DNA of 64,000 nt from Gammaproteobacteria bacterium (lineage in GTDB: Bacteria > Pseudomonadota > Gammaproteobacteria > JAIEPX01), in contig JAIEPX010000008.1 in the NCBI GenBank assembly GCA_019748175.1, positions 62,001 through 126,000 of the forward strand, in the 5' to 3' direction. Below the pieces are notes generated by a model. The model searched no databases. It was not told the origin of the DNA and saw nothing but the letters and a program-made list of their open reading frames with translations. The position numbers and the translations under genes were made by a program. Every line of letters begins with the position of its first letter. Position 1 is the stretch's first letter. Of the stretch, positions 1-10,464 are shown piece after piece.

Positions 1-2
1 GA

Positions 3-3000
3 CAGAAGCGTGGAAGGTTGTTGTTGCGTCTATTGGAATCAAGAAATACAAAAACAGCCGAAGTGACTCAACAAGTATTTACAAAATTGTTACAAGAAGG
101 TCGAATTGAGGAAAATGATGAAATAATTTCAGAGTTGATTAAACTAGAAGCTTTCGATATTGCTGAATTTATTATCAAAGAAACAAACACTGATAAACGT
201 CGTTTACAGTACGGTGATCTCTCTCTAGATGATTGGATAATTCAATTTGGAAATCCTCGTCACATGAATTTCATGGGCATGAAAGAAATGTTGCTCAAAG
301 CTTCGCATCAAGCTAAATGGGTCATTATCATGCTGTGTCTGAAGGAATATCCAAAAATCGATATCACCTGTTTAGGATTGTTGTTAGTAAGAGCATGCCA
401 TGCAAAACGTTATAATGAGGCGCATTTATTGATGCAAATGGGTGCTGTGAAATCAGTGCATGGTAAAGATGCATTTGAACAGCTCATTGCTGATCAACAG
501 TGGAGTTTGGCTTCATATCTTCTCAGTGTTAACCCTAATCTTGATATTGATAATTTTAGCAGGGTACTGAAAAACTGTATTATAGGCAAAGCTGAGGATC
601 TTGTAGAGAAATTAATAAATATTGGCATTCGTTATGATAAATCCAAATTTAATGACGCGATCGCTTCGTCAATACAAGTAGCATTGGAGCTAGCAAAAAT
701 TGACATGTTACAAAAGATCATCGCTATATTAAAAGAAATTAAGAAAGAGTCGGGATCATTTGAAACGCTGATTCGTTTAGCGCATGATTTTGCGGATTTT
801 TCTCGTAATCAGGATGCAATTCAATGGCTAGAGTTCACTTATCCTTTTGTATCAACAACGTCTAGCTCCTCAAGCTTGTTTGATATAGGCCAATTGTTTA
901 TCGAAACATTTGCACATCATGGCAAAGAGTTTGCTGAGTATCGTTTAAGAAAATATAGTGCAAAAGCACTTGAGAAGTTAATACCTTATTTCCAAAAGCT
1001 TTTCGGAGATTTTGAAGATCCACTTATACAAAAGTTTAGTGAGGAGTTTTTTGGGGGTCTTTGGAAGACATCTCATAAAATAGCTAGAGTTAGAAAGCGT
1101 GAGAAAGAAGGCCTTGTACTTTTCTCATTTAAAGATGAATCATCTGCTAAATTCTTTAATCAGTTGATCACGCGAGTTTTACCTGGTCAAGATGATCTGT
1201 ATCCAAAAATAGAAAAATCAGTCGTTAGTATGACCCCGGATCAATATTATTTTTGTCATCTCTATGCAATGAGAGAGACGAAGCATCTAGATGAAGAACG
1301 TCTCCGTAATCAGTATGTTCTTAAAACTTTTAAAATGAGTGACCTCTCTGAAGTCAATAATTTTATTTCTGATATTCTCCCCAGTGTAAAGGGGTGCGAT
1401 AAACAGAATTTTTCAAAACAGTATAAAGCTGACCTTGTCGATCGCAAGCCTCTTCCATCTTCTGTCGATAGGATACCAGATTCTGCGATATTTTCTTTTG
1501 GTCTTTTGACTCACGTTGAAGATTCTCTGATAGCCGATTCTAAAGATGGTTTTAAGCAAGTTAATGCTAGATTTCGATTCAATCCTTATCGTACCATAGT
1601 TGTTATTGGTGATGATTCTTTTGAGGCAAAGTTTTCTGCCTATGCCTTTGCAGAAGCTTTATTGGCGAAATATTCTGAAGTAGCAGAGGGAGATCATAGA
1701 AAGCTTAATCCTGAATATAAAATCCCTATTTTTTTCTACAGGCCAATGTTAAGTACTATTTTTTCACGCAAAAAAGAAGTGAATTCTGTAGCGCATGACA
1801 CTCTTTTTTACTCAAAAGAGTATTATCAATATGACCAACGTTCTGCCAGAAATATCTATGAGGATGTCAATTCTAGGCAGCAACGTTACGTAAATCGGCA
1901 CTACGGATTTTTATTAGGATTGGATGAGATCACTTCCTATACTTTGTTTGACAAAGTGGATAATGTGCCCTTAGTAATCTGTATGATTAAAAATGGATTT
2001 ACTTGGATTTTATCTCGGTTTTTGCAAAAAACAAAACAAAATCTTTATGAAGACATTGTTGAGAAGCTTTTGAGTGTTGGTAAACATGATCTTACGTTTA
2101 TTATCTGTGAGCTAATCCTAAATGACGAATTTAAGATTGCTCGAATGCTGCTTGATAGATCTAGCATTACAATACAACAAATCAAATTATCATATTATAA
2201 AAATACTAGATTCTTTGATTATCTAATAGCTTATGGTACTCCAAGCCAATTGAACTTCATGGGTTTTGAAAATATCCTAACACTCGTGTCATTTAATAAA
2301 AATTGGAGACTTGTAAGACAAACTATCTATGAATATCCTGATATGGATAGGGCGTTACTTTCAAAGTTATTGGAGGAGGCGACCAAACAAAGCGCATCTG
2401 AAGAAGTAAAATTTCTGCTTCTACACGGAGCTGATGCTTCGCTCAGGAATCTCTGTAATGGAGCGATAGTAGGCGCAGTGCAGACAAAAGATTGGAAAAC
2501 AGTGGCTGTATTTACACAATTTCCTACTGATGAACAAGATAACGCTGAGTATGGGTTTGCTCTCTTACAAGCCGTTCGTAATAAGGAGGTTGATATTGCT
2601 CTAAAGCTACTAGATGCTGGTGCTAAGCCATTTTGTAGGGAGTTTAAGTGGGGATTGGAGTCAACATTATATTATGCGGTTGAGCTAGGTTTAAACGACC
2701 TCCTTCCAAGGCTAATCAATTTTGAATCACAAGGAGAGCACTCTCCTGCATTTTATTCTCGGTGTCTGTTAGCTCGTGACCTGGCGTATACTACCCATAA
2801 TACTCAAGCCGCTGCTTTGTTCAATAAATTTATCGGCCATATGCCGGCTGTTGATTCTCAAAATAGTCTTCAGAGCATTGCTAGGTTATTTATGCAAGCT
2901 CTCTATTTGGAAAATCCTGATCTCGCTATGTATCGATTAGTCCGTTATTTGTCCGAATGCAAACTTCTTGATAAAGATGATCGTGATCCTGTAAAAGCTA

Positions 3001-4283
3001 TTTCACAGATTTTGAAGTTTATTGACCCTCCTTGTCACGAGCTTCCAGATATTCATTTGGATAAAACAAGATTTAATATTATCGCTCTAATTCTTAATAT
3101 TCTCATGGAATATAATGGTCTCCACATCTTTTATCCATTATATGAATCCGATAGTATGCCGAAATTATTCGGAAGTGCTATTTTCTACCGTGTTTTACTC
3201 TCTCGATTAAATGAAGATTATTTTAATAGCATACTAGAGTTGAGTAAAATCATTGCCAGCGATGAAAGTCGTAGAAAAGAATGGCAGAAAACTCTGGATG
3301 AGCAATTTTATGCCGCAATAAAATCTTCTAAACATTCATTAGCTTATTGTTTGGTACGTCTAGGTGCTCTGCCTATTGATAATCATTCTGATAATCTTAA
3401 AGGAGAGTCTTCACTTGAAATCGCCGCCTTTGATGGCAATGAAAAAGTGGTTGAGTATTTATTGAGTCATTTTAATTTTAGCCAAGAATTAAAAACCAAA
3501 GCTCTCCATAGCGCAGCTAAAACTGGCTGGATAACGCGTATTCCTACGTTATTATTAGATGAGGGTGCTCAATTAACGCCTGAAATTGTGAAATTAGTGT
3601 CTAGTCATGAAGAAGAATTTATTCTCCCTATTTTAGATTGGGTAGACGATACTGCCATTAATTCATCAGAATATCAGGCAGAGGTCTATGCATTATGGTG
3701 CTCGGGCTTTTCTAGGCCTAGAGTACAAGCTAAGTTGTCCACGTTACTTATCTCTGAGTGGGTAATTCATTATACGTTGATGCATATTTTTGCAATATTT
3801 GAATTATCCTTTGATGATAAAAGGTATCTCCAGTTAGTGGCTTCGTTCAGAGATAGACATCCAAGATCAGAACATTTGTTTGTATTATTGTGCGACAGAA
3901 GTATTAGGGATTGTAACACTATTAAATGTAGTATTGTTGACCCATCAAATTTTTTTGAAAACTTATCATCAATTATACATGGATATTTCTCAGGTCAAGA
4001 AAATGTGCTGAGTAAATTGCCGGACGAAAAAATTATTCTACAAACCTATCAAGCAGTTCGATCAGAACTTGAACAAATAGCATCATCTGTAAAACATGTT
4101 GTATCCAGCACTAATATTCCTTTTTTCAAGCCTGTTGACAATAAAAATGAATTTGTTGCCTGTCTGAGAGCCTATATTAATCGTGTGGATCAGTTGTTGG
4201 CGCATAAAAGAACATTGCAGCAGGACGAGTCTGCGCCGAATGTGATTATTACGGAACTGAAGTCAATTCCAGGTATAGTATAA
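3..4283 (+). CDS. Giant ankyrin-like repeat protein with internal duplication, 5' end outside window
   Basis: The frame is open to the left edge. The first in-window start-like codon is a TTG at 18 with no ribosome site visible, so the true start is probably upstream; at least 1,421 residues are encoded. The protein is soluble and helical. A module near residues 20-330 recurs near 668-1000: the marker NPRHMNFMG (about 79) matches TPSQLNFMG (about 741), and the flanking helices and the later 'YRLRKYS'/'YRLVRYL' segment follow in the same order. Recognisable ankyrin-type helices with 'LLLHGAD' and 'LLDAGA' loops appear near 790-880, and two better ones near 1100-1195. The middle (about 480-640) matches nothing I recognise. 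There is no signal peptide or membrane segment. Function is unknown. Size, ankyrin content and lack of operon partners make it a candidate secreted host-interaction protein. Confidence 0.85.
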   Translation, partial: QKRGRLLLRLLESRNTKTAEVTQQVFTKLLQEGRIEENDEIISELIKLEAFDIAEFIIKETNTDKRRLQYGDLSLDDWIIQFGNPRHMNFMGMKEMLLKASHQAKWVIIMLCLKEYPKIDITCLGLLLVRACHAKRYNEAHLLMQMGAVKSVHGKDAFEQLIADQQWSLASYLLSVNPNLDIDNFSRVLKNCIIGKAEDLVEKLINIGIRYDKSKFNDAIASSIQVALELAKIDMLQKIIAILKEIKKESGSFETLIRLAHDFADFSRNQDAIQWLEFTYPFVSTTSSSSSLFDIGQLFIETFAHHGKEFAEYRLRKYSAKALEKLIPYFQKLFGDFEDPLIQKFSEEFFGGLWKTSHKIARVRKREKEGLVLFSFKDESSAKFFNQLITRVLPGQDDLYPKIEKSVVSMTPDQYYFCHLYAMRETKHLDEERLRNQYVLKTFKMSDLSEVNNFISDILPSVKGCDKQNFSKQYKADLVDRKPLPSSVDRIPDSAIFSFGLLTHVEDSLIADSKDGFKQVNARFRFNPYRTIVVIGDDSFEAKFSAYAFAEALLAKYSEVAEGDHRKLNPEYKIPIFFYRPMLSTIFSRKKEVNSVAHDTLFYSKEYYQYDQRSARNIYEDVNSRQQRYVNRHYGFLLGLDEITSYTLFDKVDNVPLVICMIKNGFTWILSRFLQKTKQNLYEDIVEKLLSVGKHDLTFIICELILNDEFKIARMLLDRSSITIQQIKLSYYKNTRFFDYLIAYGTPSQLNFMGFENILTLVSFNKNWRLVRQTIYEYPDMDRALLSKLLEEATKQSASEEVKFLLLHGADASLRNLCNGAIVGAVQTKDWKTVAVFTQFPTDEQDNAEYGFALLQAVRNKEVDIALKLLDAGAKPFCREFKWGLESTLYYAVELGLNDLLPRLINFESQGEHSPAFYSRCLLARDLAYTTHNTQAAALFNKFIGHMPAVDSQNSLQSIARLFMQALYLENPDLAMYRLVRYLSECKLLDKDDRDPVKAISQILKFIDPPCHELPDIHLDKTRFNIIALILNILMEYNGLHIFYPLYESDSMPKLFGSAIFYRVLLSRLNEDYFNSILELSKIIASDESRRKEWQKTLDEQFYAAIKSSKHSLAYCLVRLGALPIDNHSDNLKGESSLEIAAFDGNEKVVEYLLSHFNFSQELKTKALHSAAKTGWITRIPTLLLDEGAQLTPEIVKLVSSHEEEFILPILDWVDDTAINSSEYQAEVYALWCSGFSRPRVQAKLSTLLISEWVIHYTLMHIFAIFELSFDDKRYLQLVASFRDRHPRSEHLFVLLCDRSIRDCNTIKCSIVDPSNFFENLSSIIHGYFSGQENVLSKLPDEKIILQTYQAVRSELEQIASSVKHVVSSTNIPFFKPVDNKNEFVACLRAYINRVDQLLAHKRTLQQDESAPNVIITELKSIPGIV

Positions 4284-4286
4284 AGA

Positions 4287-6149
4287 TTACGCCGAAATTA
4301 GTTGCAGATACGGAAACTCTTGCTCTATTTTCTCAAGTGTTTGCTTTGATCTAGTTGTAGATGGTCCAAACCACGATGACCGATGTTTTTCAAGAACAGC
4401 GACATCTTCATGTGAAAATAATAAAGATCTTTTTTCTGGAGTCCCCTTTTGAGAGCGGGTTCGCGCTTTTTTCCATAACTCGAGCTTTTCTTCCGCTGAA
4501 TCATCATAAACAGTTGCTTCATCGAGTCGTTCAACTTCTTGAGCGATTATTTTATCCACTTCATAATGTCGCAATTCAACAGAAGGTTCATATTTTTTAA
4601 TTTCTTTGATTTTTCCACGGCCGAAGGTTTTTCTGAGTTGTTCAGAAAAATCTTTATTACCCGCTGACCAATTCCATCCGGCGGCTAAAAGCTTGAGGGG
4701 TGAAAGTAAAATATCAAGAAATAAACCTGCAAAATCGTAATGATGATGACCACATTTTCCACTCCAGACATAGTGTAGATCGGTCATGCCTTCTTGCAAT
4801 GCACCTGCAGTTGATGTGATGGCGGGATGGATATTCCCTAGCCTATCACCGGTGACGCCAATACTAATTAAATGTCCGATGAATATCACAAGTCTAAAAG
4901 GATATTCGATGATTTTGATGGCCCAGGTGAAAGGATTTATTCTCTCGCTCAAAGGTTTTTCAAGCCAGGAGTCATAATCGTTTAGCGCTAAGAGCGCAGG
5001 GACAGCAAAAAACTGACGAAATGTTGATAATGAATTGATATATTTATCTTGATCGGGTGTCAGGCCTTTGCGTGATTGAGCACGGGTCATTGTAGCATGA
5101 GATTCTAAACTATTGACGTATTCAAATACGATTTGTCCTAGTGCGAAGAGAGTCGCTCCTACACTTATTAAGATCGTTTGTAATCGAACCGTTAAGGTCG
5201 ATAATACGGGGAATAAGGTTACCCCTGTTTGTGCAGCAATCCACCAGGTACTCGCAGTTGCAATGGTTGCGAAGATGGCTAGGCCCGTTATAAAAGTTAT
5301 GCTGAACACGTGTAATACGATTCCCAGTATACTGGCTTCTTTTAATGTTTGTTTAAATGATTCCCAATGTTTTATCCATTTTTTGTTGTGAATCACTTCT
5401 ACAAAAGTGTTGTAGGTGATTAACATTAATCCAATGCCACCAAGAAAGGCGAGTGGCCAAACCGCTAACATGGTAAGAGTAGGGGTGATTGCAACGTTAA
5501 ACGCAACTAAAGCTTCTGGCAATTGCGCAACGGCCACCAACATAGCCATTATTCCACCACCGATAGTGAGGGGTGAGCTTAACCATAGCCACATTTGTTC
5601 CCAACTAATTTTGGATTGTAAAGTTTTCCGAATTTCTGTTTTATCTTTATCATTTATTAAATAGCGATTTAGGCCTGCAGCTAGTCTTTGCTCAACGGAA
5701 TTGTCGGGATCAAGTTCGTTATTGATATAGCGTATGAAAAATTCTTCTATTTCTGTGATTCGTGTTTCGCATCGTTCTAACTCTTTTTCTTGTTCTTCAC
5801 TGCGAACTTTTGCATGCTCTAATTTTTTTTTGTAACGTCGGAGGTTATGATAATCTTTTAATATACTTTCAGAGTCATGAAAATCCTCTGATAATTCTTT
5901 AAGCTTATTGACATAACTATTATGTTCAATAAAGTGGCCAAATTTTAAAAATTTGTCTATGCCACTTAAAATATTTCGTTTGTATATTTCGCCTTCAATA
6001 AGTACGGCAAGTCCAGCTGATACGATGCTGGCGATGACGTTGCCAGTAAGATAGAGCATGCCTGAGTAGCTCAGTATACCGAGTAATGCGATGGCACCAA
6101 GGGAGAAAAGGGCGGTGAGTGCGTAGCGTAGTGGAGTATTTTGTTGCAT
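4287..6149 (-). CDS. Polytopic membrane protein of unknown function with coiled-coil insert
   Basis: The 620-residue product has two hydrophobic segments at residues 8-50, then a charged region about 85-145 rich in Lys/Glu heptads (likely coiled coil), then several long hydrophobic helices between about 185 and 440. The C-terminal 130 residues are hydrophilic and basic. It converges on the preceding giant gene with only 3 bp between the stops. It starts at an ATG. I recognise no catalytic motif or named family. Membrane proteins with cytosolic coiled coils are common among Legionellales type IV substrates, but nothing here proves secretion; an inner membrane protein of unknown role is equally possible. 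Confidence 0.8.
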   Translation of the reverse strand: MQQNTPLRYALTALFSLGAIALLGILSYSGMLYLTGNVIASIVSAGLAVLIEGEIYKRNILSGIDKFLKFGHFIEHNSYVNKLKELSEDFHDSESILKDYHNLRRYKKKLEHAKVRSEEQEKELERCETRITEIEEFFIRYINNELDPDNSVEQRLAAGLNRYLINDKDKTEIRKTLQSKISWEQMWLWLSSPLTIGGGIMAMLVAVAQLPEALVAFNVAITPTLTMLAVWPLAFLGGIGLMLITYNTFVEVIHNKKWIKHWESFKQTLKEASILGIVLHVFSITFITGLAIFATIATASTWWIAAQTGVTLFPVLSTLTVRLQTILISVGATLFALGQIVFEYVNSLESHATMTRAQSRKGLTPDQDKYINSLSTFRQFFAVPALLALNDYDSWLEKPLSERINPFTWAIKIIEYPFRLVIFIGHLISIGVTGDRLGNIHPAITSTAGALQEGMTDLHYVWSGKCGHHHYDFAGLFLDILLSPLKLLAAGWNWSAGNKDFSEQLRKTFGRGKIKEIKKYEPSVELRHYEVDKIIAQEVERLDEATVYDDSAEEKLELWKKARTRSQKGTPEKRSLLFSHEDVAVLEKHRSSWFGPSTTRSKQTLEKIEQEFPYLQLISA

Positions 6150-6263
6150 GGTGTCTCTGCTTCATATTACATAAGGTGAAAAGGTCAATATGCCATAATA
6201 GGTCTGTTAGATTAAGATAGTCTTAAGAAGAGTTCAACTCGTATTTTGCTTATTTCGCCCGAT

Positions 6264-9200
6264 TCAGGCCTTCTGGGGCTCTGCGGCTGTCTCAGGGGTA
6301 TGCTTCTCAGCAAGGAACATGTACATCGCAGGGACGACGAATAGGGTAAACAGGGTACCTATTGAGATCCCCGAGGCGATGACGAGGCCTATACTGAATC
6401 GGCTGAGAGCTCCGGCACCACTGGCAAAAATGAGGGGGAAAACGCCGACCACCATTGCAGTAGTGGTCATGAGGATGGGGCGCAATCGAATGCTAGCAGC
6501 CATTTCGATAGCTTCACGTTTAGTTTTGCCAGTTTTTTGGAGATCGTTGGCGAATTGAACGATCAATATCCCGTGTTTACTAATAAGTCCGATGAGTGTG
6601 ACAAGTCCTACCTGGGTATAAATATTGAGCGTCGCGCCACCGATCCCTAAACTGACGAAAACCAGTGCTCCGCAGATGGACATGGGAACGCTGATGAGTA
6701 CCGTGAGCGGATCACGGAAGCTTTCAAAAAGTGCGGCTAATGAGAGGAAAATAATAATCATGGCAAAGAAGAAAGTGATTAAAAATGCTGTTCCTTCTTG
6801 CTTAAATTGTCGCGATTGAGCGGCATAATCGTAAGTATAGCCTTGTGGTAAGAGTGGCTCAGCAGAATTTTTCAATGCGTCTAAAGCAGTTCCCATCGCA
6901 ACACCAGGTGCAGCAACAGCACTAATAGTGGCTGAATTTATTTGTTGAAAATGATTGAGCGATTCAGGAACCACAACAGTTTTTACCTGTGCAATTGTCG
7001 ATAATGGAATGGATGTGCCATTGGCGCTGGTGAGATAATAATTCAGTAATTGTGAATCATTCAGTCGATCATTTCGTGATACTTGTGGAATGACTTGATA
7101 CGAGCGACCGCTAAAATTAAAATAATTAATGTAATTGCCACCGAGTGCAGACCCTAAAGCTGTTGCAATATCTTGCATTGTAAATCCAAGCTGAGAGGCT
7201 TTATCTCGATCAATCAGTAGATTAGATTGAGCTTTATCAATTTTCAGGTCACTGTCCATAAACATAAACAGCCCTGTTGCCATAGCTTGATTCATAACAT
7301 CGTGCGCTACTTCATTCAATTGATCAAAGGATTCTGTTGTTTGAAGAACAAATTGAATGGGTAATCCACGTGCGCCCGGTAATGAAGGTAATTGAAAAGC
7401 AGCGGCTTTGCCTCCGGAAATTTTATCTAATTGTTCTTGAACGAGTGGTTGTATTTGATTCGATGTTCGATCACGCTCATCCCAGGGCTTTAAAATCATC
7501 CCATTAATTGCAGAATTTAAGCCAGATGCGCCAATCAGTGCGAATACTGCATCCGTTTCAGGGAAGCTGCGATATATTTTATATATTTGATCAGCGTAAA
7601 GTTGAGTTTGATCGATTGTGGCATTCGGTGAAGTCGTTAATTGTGAAATCACTACACCTTGATCTTCTTGCGGTGCAAGTTCACTTTTTGATGTGGAATA
7701 TAAATAACCTATGCTAAGAAAAATTATCGCTGCAAATACAGCAGTGACGGGTAAATAATTTAGAGAATGATGCAAATGTTTTTTGTAGCTATTATGTAGA
7801 TTATCAAAATGACGATTAATAGAGTCATGAAAGCGACTATTGTGATTAATTTGTGAAAGAAAGCGAGAGCACATCATGGGTGAGAGTGTAAGAGCCACTA
7901 TGGCTGATATCGCTACAGCGCCGGCTAAAGTAAAAGCAAACTCTGTAAATAAAGCCCCTGTTAATCCACCCATAAACCCTATGGGAATAAATACGGCGAT
8001 CAGTACAATAGAGATTGCAATGATAGGATTTGCTAGTTCACGAGCACCTAATATTGCAGCTTCCATCCGCGATAAACCATTTTCCATATGGCGTTGTACA
8101 TTTTCCACGACAATAATGGCATCGTCTACAACAAGGCCAATAGCTAAAACTAATGAAAGTAATGTCAGTAAATTAGTTGAATAATGGAGAATTTCCATAA
8201 TCAAAAAAGCACCAATCAATGAAAGCGGAATGGCAAGCACAGGAATAATCACTGAGCGCACGGAGCCTAAAAATAAAAAAATCACAATCGTCACGATGAT
8301 TAATGCTTCGAGCAAGGATTTCACAACCTCATGAATAGAGCTGTTAATGAATTTAGTGGAGTCATATACAATTTTCCCTTCTATACCACTGGGAAGATTA
8401 CGAACGATATCAGGAAAAATTTCTCTTATGTCCGCAATCACATTTAATAAATTGGCAGAGGGGGCCACTTTGATTCCAATATAAACGGATGAGGTATTAT
8501 TAAATTGTACATTCGTATCATAATTTTGAGCACCTAGAGAAACTTCTCCCACGTCACGTAATCTTACAATAGCACCATTTTGACTTTTCACAATCAGATT
8601 TTGAAATTCTTCTACGGAATTCAGATCGGTTTTAGCGCTGAGATTGACCGTCATCATTTGGCCATGAGTGCGACCGATAGCAGAAACAATATCATTGGTT
8701 GCGAGTGCAGTAGAAATGTCAGCGGCTGTTATTTGATAAGCAGAGAGTTTTGCAGGGTCAAGCCACACACGTAAAGCAATTTGTCGTCCACCTAAAATTT
8801 CTGCAACCTGAACACCATTAACGGCTTGCAGTTTGGGTTGAACGACTCGAACTAAATAATCGGTGACTTTATTACGTGGTAGAAAATCGCTGTAAAAACT
8901 CATATACATCGCGTCAATCGTTTGTCCTATATCGACTGATATTACAGGTACTTGAGAATTATTCGGTAATTGATTGAGAACCGCATTGACTTTGGTATTA
9001 ATTTCACTGAGTGCTTTATTGGAATCATAATTGAGATTCAAATAGGCTTGAATAGTACTTCTTCCTAGTTGGCTAGTTGATGTTAAATAATCTATACCGT
9101 TGGCTTGTGCGATAGAATTTTCTAATGGTGTTGTGATAAAGCCTGCAATGACGTCTGTATCCGCACCAACATACGTTGTAGTTACAGTAACCACAGCATT

Positions 9201-9323
9201 TTCAGTGCGAGGAAACTGCAAGATAGGAAGAGAAAACATTGATCGAAGACCCAGCACAAGAATCAGCAATGATACAACAGTCGCTAATACAGGGCGTTTG
9301 ATGTAGAGATCGGTAAATTTCAT
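6264..9323 (-). CDS. RND (HAE1/AcrB-type) multidrug efflux permease
   Basis: Inner membrane proton-driven pump of a tripartite efflux system. The N-terminus KFTDLYIKRPVLATVVSLL is the typical first RND helix. The TM4 segment contains GLVVDDAIIVVENV with the paired Asp residues of the proton relay, and the second half repeats the fold (GLVTLIGLISKHGILIV). Length of about 1,020 residues is normal. The longest frame begins at 9380 inside the adaptor gene, but an AAGGGA site lies 3 nt before the ATG at 9326 and 6 nt before the ATG at 9323, so one of these is the start. It is the last gene of the operon outer membrane factor, adaptor, permease. Substrate is not predictable. Confidence 0.95.
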   Translation of the reverse strand: MKFTDLYIKRPVLATVVSLLILVLGLRSMFSLPILQFPRTENAVVTVTTTYVGADTDVIAGFITTPLENSIAQANGIDYLTSTSQLGRSTIQAYLNLNYDSNKALSEINTKVNAVLNQLPNNSQVPVISVDIGQTIDAMYMSFYSDFLPRNKVTDYLVRVVQPKLQAVNGVQVAEILGGRQIALRVWLDPAKLSAYQITAADISTALATNDIVSAIGRTHGQMMTVNLSAKTDLNSVEEFQNLIVKSQNGAIVRLRDVGEVSLGAQNYDTNVQFNNTSSVYIGIKVAPSANLLNVIADIREIFPDIVRNLPSGIEGKIVYDSTKFINSSIHEVVKSLLEALIIVTIVIFLFLGSVRSVIIPVLAIPLSLIGAFLIMEILHYSTNLLTLLSLVLAIGLVVDDAIIVVENVQRHMENGLSRMEAAILGARELANPIIAISIVLIAVFIPIGFMGGLTGALFTEFAFTLAGAVAISAIVALTLSPMMCSRFLSQINHNSRFHDSINRHFDNLHNSYKKHLHHSLNYLPVTAVFAAIIFLSIGYLYSTSKSELAPQEDQGVVISQLTTSPNATIDQTQLYADQIYKIYRSFPETDAVFALIGASGLNSAINGMILKPWDERDRTSNQIQPLVQEQLDKISGGKAAAFQLPSLPGARGLPIQFVLQTTESFDQLNEVAHDVMNQAMATGLFMFMDSDLKIDKAQSNLLIDRDKASQLGFTMQDIATALGSALGGNYINYFNFSGRSYQVIPQVSRNDRLNDSQLLNYYLTSANGTSIPLSTIAQVKTVVVPESLNHFQQINSATISAVAAPGVAMGTALDALKNSAEPLLPQGYTYDYAAQSRQFKQEGTAFLITFFFAMIIIFLSLAALFESFRDPLTVLISVPMSICGALVFVSLGIGGATLNIYTQVGLVTLIGLISKHGILIVQFANDLQKTGKTKREAIEMAASIRLRPILMTTTAMVVGVFPLIFASGAGALSRFSIGLVIASGISIGTLFTLFVVPAMYMFLAEKHTPETAAEPQKA

Positions 9324-9336
9324 CATTAATCCCTTA

Positions 9337-10464
9337 TTATTCTTCCTTGGTGTTTGGTGACGGATTATTGGTTGGTACAACAGAATTATTAATCGTTACA
9401 CGAGCACCATTTTTAAGTTTTAATTGCCCACTCGTGACTACTCGGTCTCCAACTTGAATGCCTTTTAAAATAGTCACTTGATCACCGCGAGTTTCTCCGG
9501 TAGTAACAAATTGTTGTGTGACGATATAAATAGGTTTGCCTGTCTTGTCTTTTCCTTTATCTTGAATTGTGAAAATGACATCACCGTATGGATTATAACT
9601 GACAGCAGTTTGGGGTAATGTAATAAAACGCTGAGGTTCGCCAGTTTCAATCACGATGCTTGCAAACATGCCTGGAAGAAGTTCGCTATTGGGATTAGGT
9701 ATTGTCGCTTCTACTTTTACGTTTCGTGTATTGTTATCGACTATAGGGTTGATCGTTGTTATTTTTCCTTCAAAAGTGCGATTTGGAAATGTGTCTATTG
9801 TCAAACGAACAGGTTGATCGAGTCGCATTGTAGTCACTTGTTGTTGAGGCACATAAAAATCAGCATAAATACTTGAAAGATCTTGAAGAGGTGCAATAGG
9901 ATCGCCGGGCGTTAAAAATTGCCCTTCATTAACTTCAACGATTCCAAGCTTTCCTGTAAATGGTGCTTTGATTGATCTTTTTCTTACGATGGCAGCTTGC
10001 TGTGCAGTTTGGGCTTCCAAACTTTTGAAATTGGCTCTGTCAGCATCCAGTGTGGCTTTGCTCACGGCTTGAATCGCATATTGCGCAGTATCTCGTTGCA
10101 AAGTAATTTTAGCGAGAGCCGTATTGGCTTCGAATGAGCGAAGCAATGCCGTGTCGCCAGTCACACTTTGCTGAACAATAATTTCGCCTTTTTTAACGAG
10201 TGCGCCTGATTTAAAATACACTTTTTCTACCATGCCCGGAGCCTCAACGGTAAGATTGACTCCTTGATAAGGTTTTAAACTGCCATAATATTTTTGTTGA
10301 GAATGCCACGGAGAAGTTTCGGCTTTCATAGCCGAAACAGTAGCAATATTTTCTCTGGATGCCAAAAATCGTTTAAGCATAATATTCGAAAATGTTTTGT
10401 ATCCAACGATACCACCAAATAATATGCCCACACCGATAAGCATAATCATCATTCTTTTGTTCAT
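9337..10464 (-). CDS. Periplasmic adaptor (membrane fusion protein) of RND efflux system
   Basis: 375-residue HlyD/AcrA-family adaptor. It has one N-terminal hydrophobic anchor (about residues 5-25), a lipoyl-like half motif near VEAPGMVEKVYFKSGALVKKG, an alpha-hairpin around 110-150, the second lipoyl half (KAPFTGKLGIVEVNEGQFL), and beta-barrel and membrane-proximal domains after that. It would bridge the permease and the outer membrane factor. Its ATG overlaps the stop of the upstream outer membrane gene by 4 bp (ATGA) and its stop lies 13 bp before the permease start, so the three are translated from one message. Confidence 0.95.
   Translation of the reverse strand: MNKRMMIMLIGVGILFGGIVGYKTFSNIMLKRFLASRENIATVSAMKAETSPWHSQQKYYGSLKPYQGVNLTVEAPGMVEKVYFKSGALVKKGEIIVQQSVTGDTALLRSFEANTALAKITLQRDTAQYAIQAVSKATLDADRANFKSLEAQTAQQAAIVRKRSIKAPFTGKLGIVEVNEGQFLTPGDPIAPLQDLSSIYADFYVPQQQVTTMRLDQPVRLTIDTFPNRTFEGKITTINPIVDNNTRNVKVEATIPNPNSELLPGMFASIVIETGEPQRFITLPQTAVSYNPYGDVIFTIQDKGKDKTGKPIYIVTQQFVTTGETRGDQVTILKGIQVGDRVVTSGQLKLKNGARVTINNSVVPTNNPSPNTKEE

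Noticed and set aside
4361..5664. Several 60-90 residue plus-strand ORFs antisense to the membrane protein gene
   Set aside because: They lie wholly within a convincing 620-residue gene, lack ribosome sites and encode no recognisable protein.
6190..6240. TTAAGA-TAG-TCTTAA palindrome after the efflux operon
   Set aside because: Short, AT-rich and without a T-tract; not a convincing terminator or operator.
6319..9306. Antisense ORFs within the RND permease
   Set aside because: Shadow frames of a conserved efflux gene.
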